Source of the DNA: Leptospira langatensis
GTDB lineage: Bacteria; Spirochaetota; Leptospiria; Leptospirales; Leptospiraceae
Assembly: GCF_004770615.1 (NCBI RefSeq)
Contig: NZ_RQER01000004.1
Location: 310,001 to 374,000 of the forward strand
Length of the DNA stretch: 64,000 nucleotides
Reading direction: 5' to 3'
Shown here piece after piece: positions 24,912-34,888 of the stretch. Both the position numbers and the translations under genes were made by a program. The notes beneath the pieces are model-generated. The model made no database searches, was not told where the DNA came from, and saw only the letters and a list, made by a program, of their open reading frames with translations. Numbering within the stretch: position 1 is the stretch's first letter; the number at the start of each line of letters is the position of its first letter.

Positions 24912-27900
24912 TCACTCCCGAGTATCTAACATTTTTCTAATTTTTGTTACTTGAGAGTTATCCGGTTCCAAACGTTGTGCTTCTAGTATCAGATATTTCG
25001 CTCTTTCATAGTTCCTAAGTGAGATCGAAACGGAAGAAAGATTGATCAAATTCCGGACATTCGTCGGTTCTCTCAAAAGTAATCTCTCTCCGAAGTCCTG
25101 TGCCTTATGGAATTGTTTTGCTCTTCGTGCTGCGTAAGAAGCGATAAATAAAACTTCTCTGTCCACCGGTCGGATATTCAAATATTCTTCTGCGTAATGC
25201 GCAACTTTGGGATAATCCTTCAAGCGAATATGGAATTTCAATATTCCCTTCTTTACTTCCGGGAGCCTATTATCGAGCCCATCCGCCTCTTCCAAAAGAG
25301 TTAAAGCTTCCGTAATATTCTTTTCTTTTGCTTTCTCTTTGGCGTTTCTCATCAATTGGCGAATCTTTTCCTTCTCGCGGATCCGTTCCGGGATGCCTTC
25401 TTCTTTAAAGGAGATTCGGACCAAAGATAGGTCATCGGTCAGGCCACCAGTTCTTTTGATCGCCTCATAGATCTTCGTTAGATCTGCGCTTCCTTCTTCT
25501 ATCAATCTTAAGAAGAGCTGCTCGTCGTTATTGATGATCCGGCCCCCCTCTTCGTCGTTACCTAGCAATAGATCATCCCGACCGTCCGAGCCTGCGACAA
25601 TCACGTCGCCTGCTTGCAATTGAAAGGTCTTTACGGAGATCTTTCCTTCCATCCCCGTAGTTCCAAGCTTTCGGAACATCAGATCGTTTTCAATAAAGCT
25701 CGCCTTGCCGTCCCTGTATAGAGCAGTCCAAGGATGCTCCGCGTTGATATAATATAAACTTCCGGATTCTTCGTCTATGAGCCCGATCACCGAAGAAACC
25801 AACATGGAACCTTCGAAACTCTCGAAGACCTTATGAAGCTCTATGAATGCGTTCTTTAACCATCTTTCAGGAGATTGTTCCTTCATGGTTTCCACGATGC
25901 GGGTCCTTTCAATAATGGATTCGCATACCGCTCCTAAAACCAAGGCTCCACCGGCTCCTTGCATGGATTTTCCCATAGCGTCTGCGTTTAAGAAGACTGT
26001 ATATTGTCTTCCCCGCAATCGGATCTGGTTGGCGATATTCATATCGCCGCCGATCTCGTCGTTGAATCTGCGGAAGCTGAACTTCTTCTTTTGCTCTAAA
26101 AGAAAATCCACTTTCACATTTTCAGAAGTAGCCTTGTTCGCTCCGAGAGGTTTGATCAGAAGGGAAGTAAGGAAATAATCACCGTCTTGCTGTTGCTTCA
26201 GTTCGTTTACTTCCGCAAGAGTCGCTTGGAGTTCCTTGGTCCTCTCCTCTACTTTTTCTTCCAATTCGTCCGCGTATTTTTGCAATCTCTTACGAGCCGC
26301 CTGGATACTTCTCGCCATCTTATTGAAAGATCTAGCGATGAATCCGATCTCATCCTCTACTCTAGGCACCAATCTATATTCGAGGTTTCCGGAATTTACT
26401 TCGGTCAATCCCACAACCACTTCGTCCATTGGCTTCACGATCGCATTTTGGAAGAAGAACCGGAAACCGAACACGATCACCATGAAGGTCCCTATCATGG
26501 ACAATACCAAGATCAAAGAAGGATCGTGCTGAAAGAGCCTATAATCCCGATAATTAAATCCTACTTCGAAGATCTTGCCCTTTGGATCCGGAACGAAATA
26601 ATAAGAGAGATACATTTTGGGTTTGGGATCTCCCACGGAATACACTCGGGTCCCTCTGTAGATCCTAGCTCCGGTAGGATGAATAGGAGAGAGCGGGGTC
26701 AAGACGGTTTTTAATACTTCCGCCGAAGGTCTTGAGGATTGCACTGCTCGTAGAGCGTCCTCGCGGACCAATGTGAGAGTTTCGGATAATCCCGGCTCTT
26801 CCGAACTTAATAAATTTTGAATGGATTTCAGATTGGAAGGATTCGGCAAACGAGAATACTTATTTCGAATTATATTCAGCTTTCTGTATATATTCGTAAA
26901 GTAGGCATCCATATCGGAATCGCTCACTTTTTCCTTCTTCTTGCTCTTCAGAAATCCACGCACTCCGTTCGCATATGCAGAGAATTCGGAAGGGGACTCA
27001 TCCAAAATAGGTTCGGACTTCTTCAGCCTCTGGTCTGCAGATAAATTTCCCAAATTGCAGAGAAGGAGTTTCTCCCTTAAGAAACGGACTTCCAGCTCAT
27101 CCTCTTTCTTAAAGCGAAGATCCTTAATCCCTCTCTCCGGATGAAATTCATTTTCCTGAGGATCGTAAGAAACGATATAAGCTAGTCCCTGAGAGTCCTT
27201 GTCCTCGGTGACGGAGATCTGGCTGTCCCTTCTTTTCATCTCATCGTAAGAATTCTCATAACCGTTCAAAATGGAATAACCCACGAGTTGGTAACATACG
27301 AAGAAGGTCGCGAGAGAGACTCCTACGATCCGACTCAGAATGGTTGTCCTTTCCTTAGTGGCATTCACGTACACGATCATGATCAGGAACAATCCGGTAA
27401 CCATTCCGAGATTAAAGGATTGCTGGTAAGTTGCCCGGGCCACCGTTCCGTTCCGACTGAGAGCATTCAAAATTCCCGGGACAACCGTGATCACTGCATA
27501 GCTAAGAAGAATATAGATAACGGAACGCCTTTCTTTTCCGGTCTCAATGATCGCCTTCCAGATAGCGATCACCATATAACAGGCTTCGTAGAATAAAATG
27601 ATGTATATAAAATATCCGTAAAATAGATTCGCTTCGTAATCCCAGTAATGGCTCCCAGGAACGAAAGAACGAGGAGCATTCCAACATTCTATCGCATAAA
27701 AGATCGCAACAAAGAGAACCCCCGCGTATAACAGCCAATAAAAGATCAAACCCGGGATGATGCCCTTCTTTCTAGGTTCCGGAAAATAAATAAAGAATCC
27801 TACAAGCTGAGTAAAGCTCATCAGAGGAGCGGTAGTCGTAATGAAACGATGGTAGATCGTTCCTTCTTCAAAAGAAATGAATCCCCAAGTATATCCTACG

Positions 27901-28052
27901 TTATGAAATACGGTGGTAAGAGCGCAGACTCCTAAATGAAAAGCAGCCTTACTTCTATCCTTGATCGTTAAGAAAAAGAAGGCGATATACAAGAAGAACA
28001 AAGAGATCAATATCGAACCGAAAGAATAGAAGTTTAAGAAAAACGGATCCAT
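24912..28052 (-). CDS. Membrane sensor SpoIIE (PP2C-type) phosphatase with HAMP and TPR
   Basis: A 1046-residue protein. The N-terminus has seven or more hydrophobic segments (about 1-245), then a large extracellular region, another TM near 520 and a HAMP-like segment (PMDEVVVGLTEVNSGNLEYR). A coiled linker (KYADELEEKVEERTKELQAT) joins it to a SpoIIE/PP2C phosphatase domain with VFLNADAMGKSMQGAGGAL and VIVAGSDGRDDLLL, the metal-binding aspartates. TPR-like helices end the protein (about 930-1040). It should dephosphorylate a STAS anti-sigma antagonist, activating a sigma factor by partner switching. It lies 201 bases upstream of the CHASE3 kinase on the same strand. Confidence 0.9.
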   Translation of the reverse strand: MDPFFLNFYSFGSILISLFFLYIAFFFLTIKDRSKAAFHLGVCALTTVFHNVGYTWGFISFEEGTIYHRFITTTAPLMSFTQLVGFFIYFPEPRKKGIIPGLIFYWLLYAGVLFVAIFYAIECWNAPRSFVPGSHYWDYEANLFYGYFIYIILFYEACYMVIAIWKAIIETGKERRSVIYILLSYAVITVVPGILNALSRNGTVARATYQQSFNLGMVTGLFLIMIVYVNATKERTTILSRIVGVSLATFFVCYQLVGYSILNGYENSYDEMKRRDSQISVTEDKDSQGLAYIVSYDPQENEFHPERGIKDLRFKKEDELEVRFLREKLLLCNLGNLSADQRLKKSEPILDESPSEFSAYANGVRGFLKSKKKEKVSDSDMDAYFTNIYRKLNIIRNKYSRLPNPSNLKSIQNLLSSEEPGLSETLTLVREDALRAVQSSRPSAEVLKTVLTPLSPIHPTGARIYRGTRVYSVGDPKPKMYLSYYFVPDPKGKIFEVGFNYRDYRLFQHDPSLILVLSMIGTFMVIVFGFRFFFQNAIVKPMDEVVVGLTEVNSGNLEYRLVPRVEDEIGFIARSFNKMARSIQAARKRLQKYADELEEKVEERTKELQATLAEVNELKQQQDGDYFLTSLLIKPLGANKATSENVKVDFLLEQKKKFSFRRFNDEIGGDMNIANQIRLRGRQYTVFLNADAMGKSMQGAGGALVLGAVCESIIERTRIVETMKEQSPERWLKNAFIELHKVFESFEGSMLVSSVIGLIDEESGSLYYINAEHPWTALYRDGKASFIENDLMFRKLGTTGMEGKISVKTFQLQAGDVIVAGSDGRDDLLLGNDEEGGRIINNDEQLFLRLIEEGSADLTKIYEAIKRTGGLTDDLSLVRISFKEEGIPERIREKEKIRQLMRNAKEKAKEKNITEALTLLEEADGLDNRLPEVKKGILKFHIRLKDYPKVAHYAEEYLNIRPVDREVLFIASYAARRAKQFHKAQDFGERLLLREPTNVRNLINLSSVSISLRNYERAKYLILEAQRLEPDNSQVTKIRKMLDTRE

Positions 28053-28291
28053 ATCAAAGCGTTCCCAGGATTACGATCCCGGAAGCATAGAAGAATTATC
28101 TTGCTTCGAGCAAGCGTAATTTATTTCCAAAAGGAGTCGCTTTGGGGAGAAGAAAATTTTATCCTATGATTTCTCCGCGAAATCGGCCCGAACAGGCTTA
28201 AAGCACGTTCTAACGAAGAATCTACTTGACCGAGGAGTCGACTGCCAGATCTTTATTGGAAAACATTCGCCCTGTCATTTTTCCTTCATTC

Positions 28292-29794
28292 ATGCAAGCC
28301 TTTCCTGAAAAGAAATTACCCCTTTCCATTCTATTCATTCCTGTTTTCTCATTGTTGGGTTACTTAGCGGCTAATTCCGCATTTTTCACGCAACCGTACC
28401 AAGAAATCGGGGATTACGCCGCCAACGCATTGCAAATCCTAAAGGCAGGTCAGTTCCAAGAAACCTTAGGAGCTTATTCTCGCTTTGTTGTGAACCATCC
28501 GGGTCCGATTACATTCTATTATCTTTCTTGGATGGAGAAGATCTTCTTCTTCGTAAAATCACCTCATGGAGCTCATTCCATCGGGATCGTTTTATACAAT
28601 CTTGGCCTGCTCCTCGTAAGTCTTAAGATCCTATATAGTAGGACAGAAGACAATCGTTCTTCCGTATTTTTACTCATCGCCCTACTGATCGGGCTCATCC
28701 CATTATTGCCGGGGGCCTTCTCCAATATTTGGAGCCCTGGCGTCATCCTATTCCCCACATTATTGTTCTTACTCGCCTTAGCGGATTTTACAGGCGGATC
28801 GATCCGGAACTTCTTTTGGCTTACTCTTTCCGCAAACCTGATCGTCCAGAACCAGATCGTAGGGATTTCCTTCGTATTCCCTTTGCTCGCGATCGGAATA
28901 TTCTATTTTTATAAAAGCTACGGATTTGCAGAATACAAGAGCAAAGAATTCCTGATCATTGTTTTCTGCTCCATCGCATTCACGATCGTATGCTGGCTCC
29001 CTCCCTTATTGGAAGAATTCTCTCACTCTCCGGGGAATATTACAAAAGTATTAACCTTAGCTCTAAAGAATTCGACCGTCCACAAGATAGGCCCGACTCT
29101 CTCTTATGTTCTATCCTACTATACCGCTTCCTTTTCTTTCTTAAAGGAGTTTCCAGCTCTTTTAGTAGTCGGTGTATTCTTCGGGATCCCTTTGTTCGGA
29201 AAAGACAGGCTCCAGGAATTCGACAAAAGACTCCTGACAGTTCTATTTTGGGCCTTCGGCCTTACTCTGTTCGGCGGGTTCAAGATGAAGGGAGGTCAGA
29301 TCTCCCATATATACTGGTTCACTTATATAATAGCGGCCCTTCTCTATTATTTAAACATCAAGGTGTTTTTCGCCAAGATAGAGTTCCCAAGCAATAGATC
29401 TTTCTATTGGTATTTTGCAGTTCTATCCTTTCTCTGCTTTGCATTCTACGGCAAGAACCAGGAATTCAAATACGACGACAGAGTGGATAAATTCGTAGAA
29501 GCGATCTCTCCCCAAAAAGAGAACAAGTATAGGATCCTCTGGAAATCCAATGAAAAGGATTTCAAACAGGGAGACATCGGCATCGGGATCGTTCTCAAAT
29601 TAGCAAGAGAAGGATACAGCTCCTGCCTGAATGAAGAATGGCATTTCCTAGTAAGGGACGCCTTTAGATGCTCGGATTCCGAACCTGCACACACAATTAT
29701 ATTAGAAACTCCTGATACAGAAAGCGAAACCTTCCAAACGATAAGCAAGGATTCCTTCGTATACAAATCAACAGCCCTAAGGATGACTAAATGA
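28292..29794 (+). CDS. Polytopic membrane protein, glycosyltransferase-39/ArnT-like
   Basis: About 500 residues with ten or so membrane segments. The first luminal loop after TM1 holds the acidic GDYAANALQILKAGQF and VVNHPGPITFYYL, which resemble the substrate loop of ArnT/PMT-type polyprenyl-phosphate sugar transferases. A C-terminal soluble part of about 110 residues ends the protein. Such enzymes move sugars from lipid carriers onto lipids or proteins outside the inner membrane. ATG 28292 gives a natural short N-terminus before TM1; a TTG at 28226 is an alternative, and neither has a clear ribosome-binding site. It overlaps the acyltransferase gene by four bases, suggesting joint envelope-polysaccharide modification. 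Confidence 0.75.
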   Translation: MQAFPEKKLPLSILFIPVFSLLGYLAANSAFFTQPYQEIGDYAANALQILKAGQFQETLGAYSRFVVNHPGPITFYYLSWMEKIFFFVKSPHGAHSIGIVLYNLGLLLVSLKILYSRTEDNRSSVFLLIALLIGLIPLLPGAFSNIWSPGVILFPTLLFLLALADFTGGSIRNFFWLTLSANLIVQNQIVGISFVFPLLAIGIFYFYKSYGFAEYKSKEFLIIVFCSIAFTIVCWLPPLLEEFSHSPGNITKVLTLALKNSTVHKIGPTLSYVLSYYTASFSFLKEFPALLVVGVFFGIPLFGKDRLQEFDKRLLTVLFWAFGLTLFGGFKMKGGQISHIYWFTYIIAALLYYLNIKVFFAKIEFPSNRSFYWYFAVLSFLCFAFYGKNQEFKYDDRVDKFVEAISPQKENKYRILWKSNEKDFKQGDIGIGIVLKLAREGYSSCLNEEWHFLVRDAFRCSDSEPAHTIILETPDTESETFQTISKDSFVYKSTALRMTK

Positions 29795-31035
29795 AAGAGT
29801 ATTTCCTCGGAATATTCCGTTCCGACGATAAAGAAATAGCCCCGTTCAACGGGATCAGGACCATGTGCTTCTTTATGCTCATTTACGGGCATATGTATCG
29901 GAGCGTAGAGGTCTTCATTCCGGAGATCAATCCATACATGAGAAATTTTTTGGACAACGGTTCCACTTGTTTGGACATGTTCTTCAGTGTGAGCGGATTC
30001 TTGATCGCGACTCCTCTTTTCGCAGAGTTGAACAATAAAGGAACTATCAACTGGAAATTCTTTTATATTAAAAGATTCTTAAGGATCTTTCCTCCGTATT
30101 ATGCGTTCTTAGCTTTGCAATACTTCGTCTTCATCCCGATCATGTTAAAAACTGCTACGCCTGAGATAGCTGCACAGATCGAAATATACAAAGGAAGGAT
30201 CTGGTATGATATATTCTATCTTTCCGATTATTTGAAAGGGACAATGTTCCACGGTTGGTCCTTATCCTTGGAAGAACAGTTCTATATTATCTTTCCACTT
30301 TTTCTTTTGACCGTATTTTCCAAGGTGCCGGAAAGGTTCCGGCTAACCTTGCTAGTAGTTCTCACGATTATTCCCACTATTTATAGGGCAATCTTCTCCT
30401 ATACGATCCTATTTAAAACGACCGGATCGGAAAGTGTAAACCTGTACAATACGTATTTCTACTATCCGTTCCAGGGACATATAGATTCCATTCTTTGCGG
30501 GATCGTATTCTCTTATATATTCAGTTTTCGTAAACATTGGCTGGAATGGCTATTTAAGTCAGGAAGACTCGGAACAGTTCTTCACCTATGCGTTTGGGCA
30601 GTCCTTGTTACCTATACGATCTTGGCAGAAGAATTCAAAATGAGCTTTCACCAGATCATTCGTTATCCGAGCTTCTCCATACTCTGGATCCTGATCTTTA
30701 TTTTCACAATGCGAAAAGACGATCCGATCGGAAAGTTCCTCTCTTGGAAGGTATTCTTTCCATTCGCTAAGCTATCTTACTGCGCGTATCTGATCCATGT
30801 AGTGGCGATGGTCCCTCTTTCCAGAAAGCTTTTATTCGCAGATGGAAAATTAGAACAACATGAATTCCTATTATATACGATCCCTGTTGGGCTCTTCGTA
30901 TTCTTCTGCGCGTATTTCTATTATCTGCTCACGGAAAGACCGTTTACCATTATCAAAGATAAACTCATCGCCAGATATAAAGCAAAGATGACCTCGCAAG
31001 TATTCAGAGATGAATTGAACAAGGCGACTTCATAA
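29791..31035 (+). CDS. Acyltransferase family 3 (OafA-like) membrane protein
   Basis: A 414-residue integral membrane O-acyltransferase with about ten TM segments. The family's N-terminal active-site region is visible as FNGIRTMCFFMLIYGHMYRS with its conserved Arg and His, and CLDMFFSVSGFLIATPLF follows. RFLRIFPPYYAFL is another family landmark, and SLSLEEQFYIIFPLF (SLxxEexFY) is characteristic. Such enzymes add acetyl or other acyl groups to cell-surface sugars. Its ATG overlaps the stop of the preceding glycosyltransferase-like gene (ATGA), so the two are coupled and may act on one surface polymer. Confidence 0.92.
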   Translation: MKEYFLGIFRSDDKEIAPFNGIRTMCFFMLIYGHMYRSVEVFIPEINPYMRNFLDNGSTCLDMFFSVSGFLIATPLFAELNNKGTINWKFFYIKRFLRIFPPYYAFLALQYFVFIPIMLKTATPEIAAQIEIYKGRIWYDIFYLSDYLKGTMFHGWSLSLEEQFYIIFPLFLLTVFSKVPERFRLTLLVVLTIIPTIYRAIFSYTILFKTTGSESVNLYNTYFYYPFQGHIDSILCGIVFSYIFSFRKHWLEWLFKSGRLGTVLHLCVWAVLVTYTILAEEFKMSFHQIIRYPSFSILWILIFIFTMRKDDPIGKFLSWKVFFPFAKLSYCAYLIHVVAMVPLSRKLLFADGKLEQHEFLLYTIPVGLFVFFCAYFYYLLTERPFTIIKDKLIARYKAKMTSQVFRDELNKATS

Positions 31036-31237
31036 ATGGAAGGTTCTTCTTGAACGAGTGAGGGAATCCGCTTCATTAGAGGGACATAAATCCTTTTTTT
31101 CTAGATTTGTTCCCGAAAATTACTCTAAGAGTGGTTTTTCGGGAATTTTATCGGAAAGATCCCACCATATCTTCCGAAAAAGCTGTTTTTTGCTTGCTAT
31201 TAAAAAATCGAATATGCAAACAAGGTTCGTTACCCAC

Positions 31238-31576
31238 ATGGAAATAACCGTTCAAGGCGATATTCATATCATCAAAATTTCGGGGTCTATCCTCCAATCC
31301 GATAGCGAAGAATTGGATCGCAACCTAAGCGATCATAATTTTGAGCCTTCTCCTAAGATCATAATCGATCTTACCGAAGTGAGCCATATCTGCTCCACTG
31401 CTTTGGGTATCCTTGTTTCTTATAAGAAGAAGTTTAACTCCGCAGAGGGAGATATCATCATCGTAGTCAATGACGACGATCTTCTGCAACTTTTCGAGAT
31501 CACGATGTTGGACAAAGTATTCAAAGTACTTCCGACCATTGACGATGCTTTCGACGAGTTCAAACTGGGAAATTGA
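31238..31576 (+). CDS. STAS-domain anti-sigma-factor antagonist
   Basis: A 112-residue STAS protein of the SpoIIAA/RsbV kind. The first strand is MEITVQGDIHIIKISGSI, the conserved helix start is EVSHICSTALGILVSYKKKF with Ser or Thr at the phosphorylation position, and the last strands are DIIIVVNDDDLL and FEITMLDKVFKV. An open frame extends upstream to 31058, but the domain starts at ATG 31238 (ATG 31214 is the alternative). Such proteins release a sigma factor when dephosphorylated. Two SpoIIE phosphatases lie in this window, though the cognate kinase does not. Its stop overlaps the rdgB start. Confidence 0.85.
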   Translation: MEITVQGDIHIIKISGSILQSDSEELDRNLSDHNFEPSPKIIIDLTEVSHICSTALGILVSYKKKFNSAEGDIIIVVNDDDLLQLFEITMLDKVFKVLPTIDDAFDEFKLGN

Positions 31577-32160
31577 AATCCCTAGTTATAGCCTCCAACA
31601 ACTCTCATAAAGTTCGCGAAATTCGGGCCATCTTAGATCCTTTGGGGTTTAGTTTATCTACTCCAAAGGAATTGGGAATAGACTTCGGCCCGGAAGAAAC
31701 CGGAATCACCTTCCAAGAAAACGCTCTCTTAAAAGCTAGAGATCTATATTCCCTTTCCAAACTTCCCTCTCTTGCGGACGACTCAGGTATTTGCGTGGAT
31801 GCTCTGGGTGGAGAACCCGGCGTTTATTCCGCCAGATTCGGAGGAGAAGGTCTAGACGATGAAGGAAGAGCCCGCCTTCTACTCAGCAAAATGCAAGGAA
31901 AGAAGGATCGAAACGCAAAGTACGTCTGTGTGATCGCCTTAGTAACTCCGGAAGGAGAATATACTTTTGAAGGGGAATGCCACGGATTGATCTCCGAGGA
32001 GTACGAAACCAGTGGGAACGGTTTCGGCTACGATCCTATCTTTTACTACCCGCCCTTCTCCGCTCATTTCTCGCAAGTTTCAGACGAAAGAAAGAACTCA
32101 GTGTCTCACCGAAAGCTCGCCTTAGACGGCCTGGTGAAACACCTAAAACAATATTCCTAA
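31573..32160 (+). CDS. rdgB: Non-canonical purine NTP pyrophosphatase (RdgB/HAM1)
   Basis: Hydrolyses ITP, dITP and XTP to monophosphates, keeping deaminated purines out of nucleic acids. It has 195 residues, the family length. Visible motifs are ASNNSHKVREIRAIL near the N-terminus, SLADDSGICVDALGGEPGVY in the active site, SARFGGEG, and GFGYDPIFYYP and DERKNSVSHRKLAL at the end. The start codon is TTG at 31573, overlapping the stop of the STAS gene (TTGA), so it is translationally coupled to a regulator with no obvious related function. Confidence 0.95.
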   Translation: MKSLVIASNNSHKVREIRAILDPLGFSLSTPKELGIDFGPEETGITFQENALLKARDLYSLSKLPSLADDSGICVDALGGEPGVYSARFGGEGLDDEGRARLLLSKMQGKKDRNAKYVCVIALVTPEGEYTFEGECHGLISEEYETSGNGFGYDPIFYYPPFSAHFSQVSDERKNSVSHRKLALDGLVKHLKQYS

Positions 32161-32163
32161 TTC

Positions 32164-33810
32164 TTAATTTGCTTCGGTCAGAACAGGTCCGCCGGCGAGG
32201 CGTTTGTAGAATTCCTGTCCTTCTCTCTCTAGGAAATCTTCGTAGGTTCCCTTGAAGTCTCGGATCCCTTCCGTAGTGACCTCGAGGATCCTTGTAGCGA
32301 TAGAGCTCACGAATTCTCGGTCGTGAGAAACGAATAGGATGGTTCCTTCAAATTTCGTTAAGGCATAGTTCAAGGATTCAATGGACTCGAGATCCAAGTG
32401 GTTGGTAGGCTCATCCAATGCCAAAAGATTGTCTTGGGTAAGGATCATCTTTCCGAGGATGATACGGGACTTCTCCCCTCCGGAAAGTACCTGAGTAGGT
32501 TTCTTTGCCATATCACCGCTGAATAACATTCTACCTAAGATCGCGCGGATCTCTTCCATCTCCGTGCCTGGAGGTGCGAATCTATATAACCATTCGATAA
32601 TGGAGTCCGCGTCCTCGCCGATCCCTTCTCGGTGGTCCTGCGGAAATACGGAACTCTCCACGGAATCCCCAAAGGCAACAGTTCCGCTGTCCGGATCGAT
32701 CTGTTTCATCAAGGTTTTCAAGAGAGTGGTTTTCCCCACTCCGTTTGTACCGATGATCGCGATCTTCTCTCCCTTGGTAATATTGATAGTGAAATCCTTA
32801 AAGATCGATCTATCGTCGTATGCCTTGGAAATATTGTCCGCTAGGATCACGTCCTTCCCTAAAGGACGTTTCATCTTGAATATAATATAAGGGAACTGAC
32901 GAGAAGAAGGTCGGATCTCGGTCATATTGTCTTTGATCTTCTCGATCATCTTTTGACGAGAAGTCGCTTGCTTAGATTTTGCAGCGTTCGCGCTGAACCT
33001 ACTTACGAATTCCTGTAACTCTGCGATCTTTTCCTTAGCTCTCTTATTGTCAGCTTGGGCTCTTTCTCTAGCACCTTGAGAAGCTTCCATGTACTCGTCA
33101 TAGTTTCCAGGATATACGGACATGGACTGATAATCCAAGTCGCAGATATGAGTTGCGATGGAATTGATAAAGTGTCGGTCGTGGGAGATGACGATAACTA
33201 CTCCCTTATAATTCAGAAGGAAGGATTCCAACCAGTTAATGGTCTTGATATCCAAATGGTTGGTAGGCTCATCCAAAAGAAGAACGTCCGGTTTTTGGAA
33301 TAGGACCTGAGCGAGTAAAACCCTAAGTTTAAAACCGCCCGTTAAGAAAGAAAGAGTCTGGCTATGGATATTGGTAGGAATTCCAAGACCTTCTAACAAT
33401 TCACCCGCAGTACTTTCCGCTTCGTAACCGCCCATTTCTCCGAAGGCTTCTTCCAACTCGGAGACTCGGATCCCATCCTCATCGGACATCTCTGGCTTGG
33501 AATAGATCTCATCTCTCTCCTTGGCGATCGCCCAGAGTTCCTTATTCCCCATCATCACAGTATTGATTACTGTTTCGTTTTCGTACTCATAGTGGTCCTG
33601 CTTTAAGTAACCGACCTTCACTCCTACGTCGATTGCAACGGAACCTGCGGCAGCCTGCTCCATACCGGCAAGGATCTTCATAAAAGTAGATTTACCGGAA
33701 CCGTTAGCTCCGATCAGACCGTAGCGGCAGTTCTCCTTGAACTTGACTGTAACGTTTTCGAAGAGGATTTTCTTACCGAAATTTAGGGAGATACCCGAAA
33801 CGCTAATCAT
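32164..33810 (-). CDS. ABC-F family ATPase (YbiT-like)
   Basis: A soluble protein with two ABC ATPase domains and no membrane part, 548 residues. Walker A motifs are GANGSGKST and GTNGVGKTT. The signature of domain 1 reads FLTGGF, as in YbiT-type proteins, and that of domain 2 is LSGGEK. Walker B motifs are LLLDEPTNHLD and LALDEPTNHLD. The linker between the domains (ANAAKSKQATSRQKM region) is the P-site tRNA interaction motif region. ABC-F proteins act on the ribosome, relieving stalled translation or giving antibiotic resistance. It converges on rdgB with three bases between stops. Confidence 0.95.
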   Translation of the reverse strand: MISVSGISLNFGKKILFENVTVKFKENCRYGLIGANGSGKSTFMKILAGMEQAAAGSVAIDVGVKVGYLKQDHYEYENETVINTVMMGNKELWAIAKERDEIYSKPEMSDEDGIRVSELEEAFGEMGGYEAESTAGELLEGLGIPTNIHSQTLSFLTGGFKLRVLLAQVLFQKPDVLLLDEPTNHLDIKTINWLESFLLNYKGVVIVISHDRHFINSIATHICDLDYQSMSVYPGNYDEYMEASQGARERAQADNKRAKEKIAELQEFVSRFSANAAKSKQATSRQKMIEKIKDNMTEIRPSSRQFPYIIFKMKRPLGKDVILADNISKAYDDRSIFKDFTINITKGEKIAIIGTNGVGKTTLLKTLMKQIDPDSGTVAFGDSVESSVFPQDHREGIGEDADSIIEWLYRFAPPGTEMEEIRAILGRMLFSGDMAKKPTQVLSGGEKSRIILGKMILTQDNLLALDEPTNHLDLESIESLNYALTKFEGTILFVSHDREFVSSIATRILEVTTEGIRDFKGTYEDFLEREGQEFYKRLAGGPVLTEAN

Positions 33811-33931
33811 ACAACCTGCCTAAACACCTAAAATAAAAAGGGATTTTCCTAAAGAAGAGGGGATACGTCCAAATTCCTCAAACTACTCGGATTTGCCAAG
33901 CAAAACTAATAGGCAAGGAGCTTACACCTCA

Positions 33932-33950
33932 GGGACGAACCGATCGTCCC
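33932..33950. repeat. Inverted repeat GGGACGA-N5-TCGTCCC
   Basis: Perfect seven-base arms with a five-base spacer, between the OmpA-like lipoprotein gene and the ABC-F gene, both on the minus strand. It is about 120 bases upstream of the ABC-F start, so it may be an operator or a leader hairpin; no T tract follows. Confidence 0.45.
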
Positions 33951-34046
33951 AGGGAATATTCAGGTCGCATTCAAACTGCAATACAAGGAAAGATATTTAG
34001 AAGAACAAGAGAGTATATAAGGATTTCTTGAAATTCCTGAGGAATA

Positions 34047-34733
34047 TCATTCGCTCATTTTTCTCAACTCTTCTATTCCCGGAAGATTGGATAGATCCGG
34101 AACGATCACGATCTCAATCCTTCGATTTGCAGCCTTGTTCTCGGGAGTAGTGTTCGGAACGGAAGGTCTAGAAGCTCCCATGGAAGCGGCGCTAATCCTT
34201 TCTTCCGGCATTCCGGATTTCACCATGGTATGAAGAACGGTCAAGGCACGAGCGGATGCGAGTTCCCAATTCGAATAACCTTTTATTCCAGTAGGAACAT
34301 CGTCCGTATGACCTTCTACCTGGAACCTTCTACCCGGAAGAGAGGCGAGAATTCCTGTGACTTCCTTAATAGCGTCTGTGCCTTTAGGAGAAAGATTCGC
34401 AAGTCCCGGAGGAAATAAAATATCGGAAGAAAGTACAACGACCATTCTTCCATCTACGATCTTGATCTTCAGTTTGCCAGAATCAATCATGCTCTTGAAA
34501 CTGGAGAGAAGGTTTCTATACTCTTCCACTCTTCTGTTCGTTTCTTCCTGGATGCGTTTCATGTCGTCCATGGATCTCATCAAAGCGAGTTTGTCTTTTT
34601 CCATGGCGGCCAAGTCTTTGGCCTTTCGATCGTATTCCGCCTGTAAGGCGTCATAGCTGGACTTAGTAACGCAATTTGAGAGCAGGATCAAAGTAGATGA
34701 GATGAGAAGAAGAGGACGTACTCGAGATTTCAT
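34047..34733 (-). CDS. OmpA-family peptidoglycan-binding lipoprotein
   Basis: A 228-residue lipoprotein. ATG 34733 is chosen because GGAGG precedes it by five bases and the signal MKSRVRPLLLISSTLILLSN then ends at the lipidated Cys (L-L-S-N-C); a longer frame to 34775 lacks such support. A coiled region (about 20-85, YDRKAKDLAAMEKDKLALMR) precedes the OmpA-like domain with VEGHTDDVPTGIKGYSNWEL, SARALTVLH and the C-terminal NKAANRRIEIVIVPD. It anchors the outer membrane to peptidoglycan. It is monocistronic and convergent with nothing. Confidence 0.92.
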   Translation of the reverse strand: MKSRVRPLLLISSTLILLSNCVTKSSYDALQAEYDRKAKDLAAMEKDKLALMRSMDDMKRIQEETNRRVEEYRNLLSSFKSMIDSGKLKIKIVDGRMVVVLSSDILFPPGLANLSPKGTDAIKEVTGILASLPGRRFQVEGHTDDVPTGIKGYSNWELASARALTVLHTMVKSGMPEERISAASMGASRPSVPNTTPENKAANRRIEIVIVPDLSNLPGIEELRKMSE

Positions 34734-34888
34734 CGTTTCCTCCGAAAGACTTTTAGTTAAAACTGAGACAAGCACAGTATAACTATCGATTTTTTTCCGT
34801 TTTTCCTAAGATATTCTTACGAAATTCGAATTTAATTAGGAAAAAATCTGGCAGGAATGCCGGACTAGAGTTAGTCTGTTAGTTAAGT

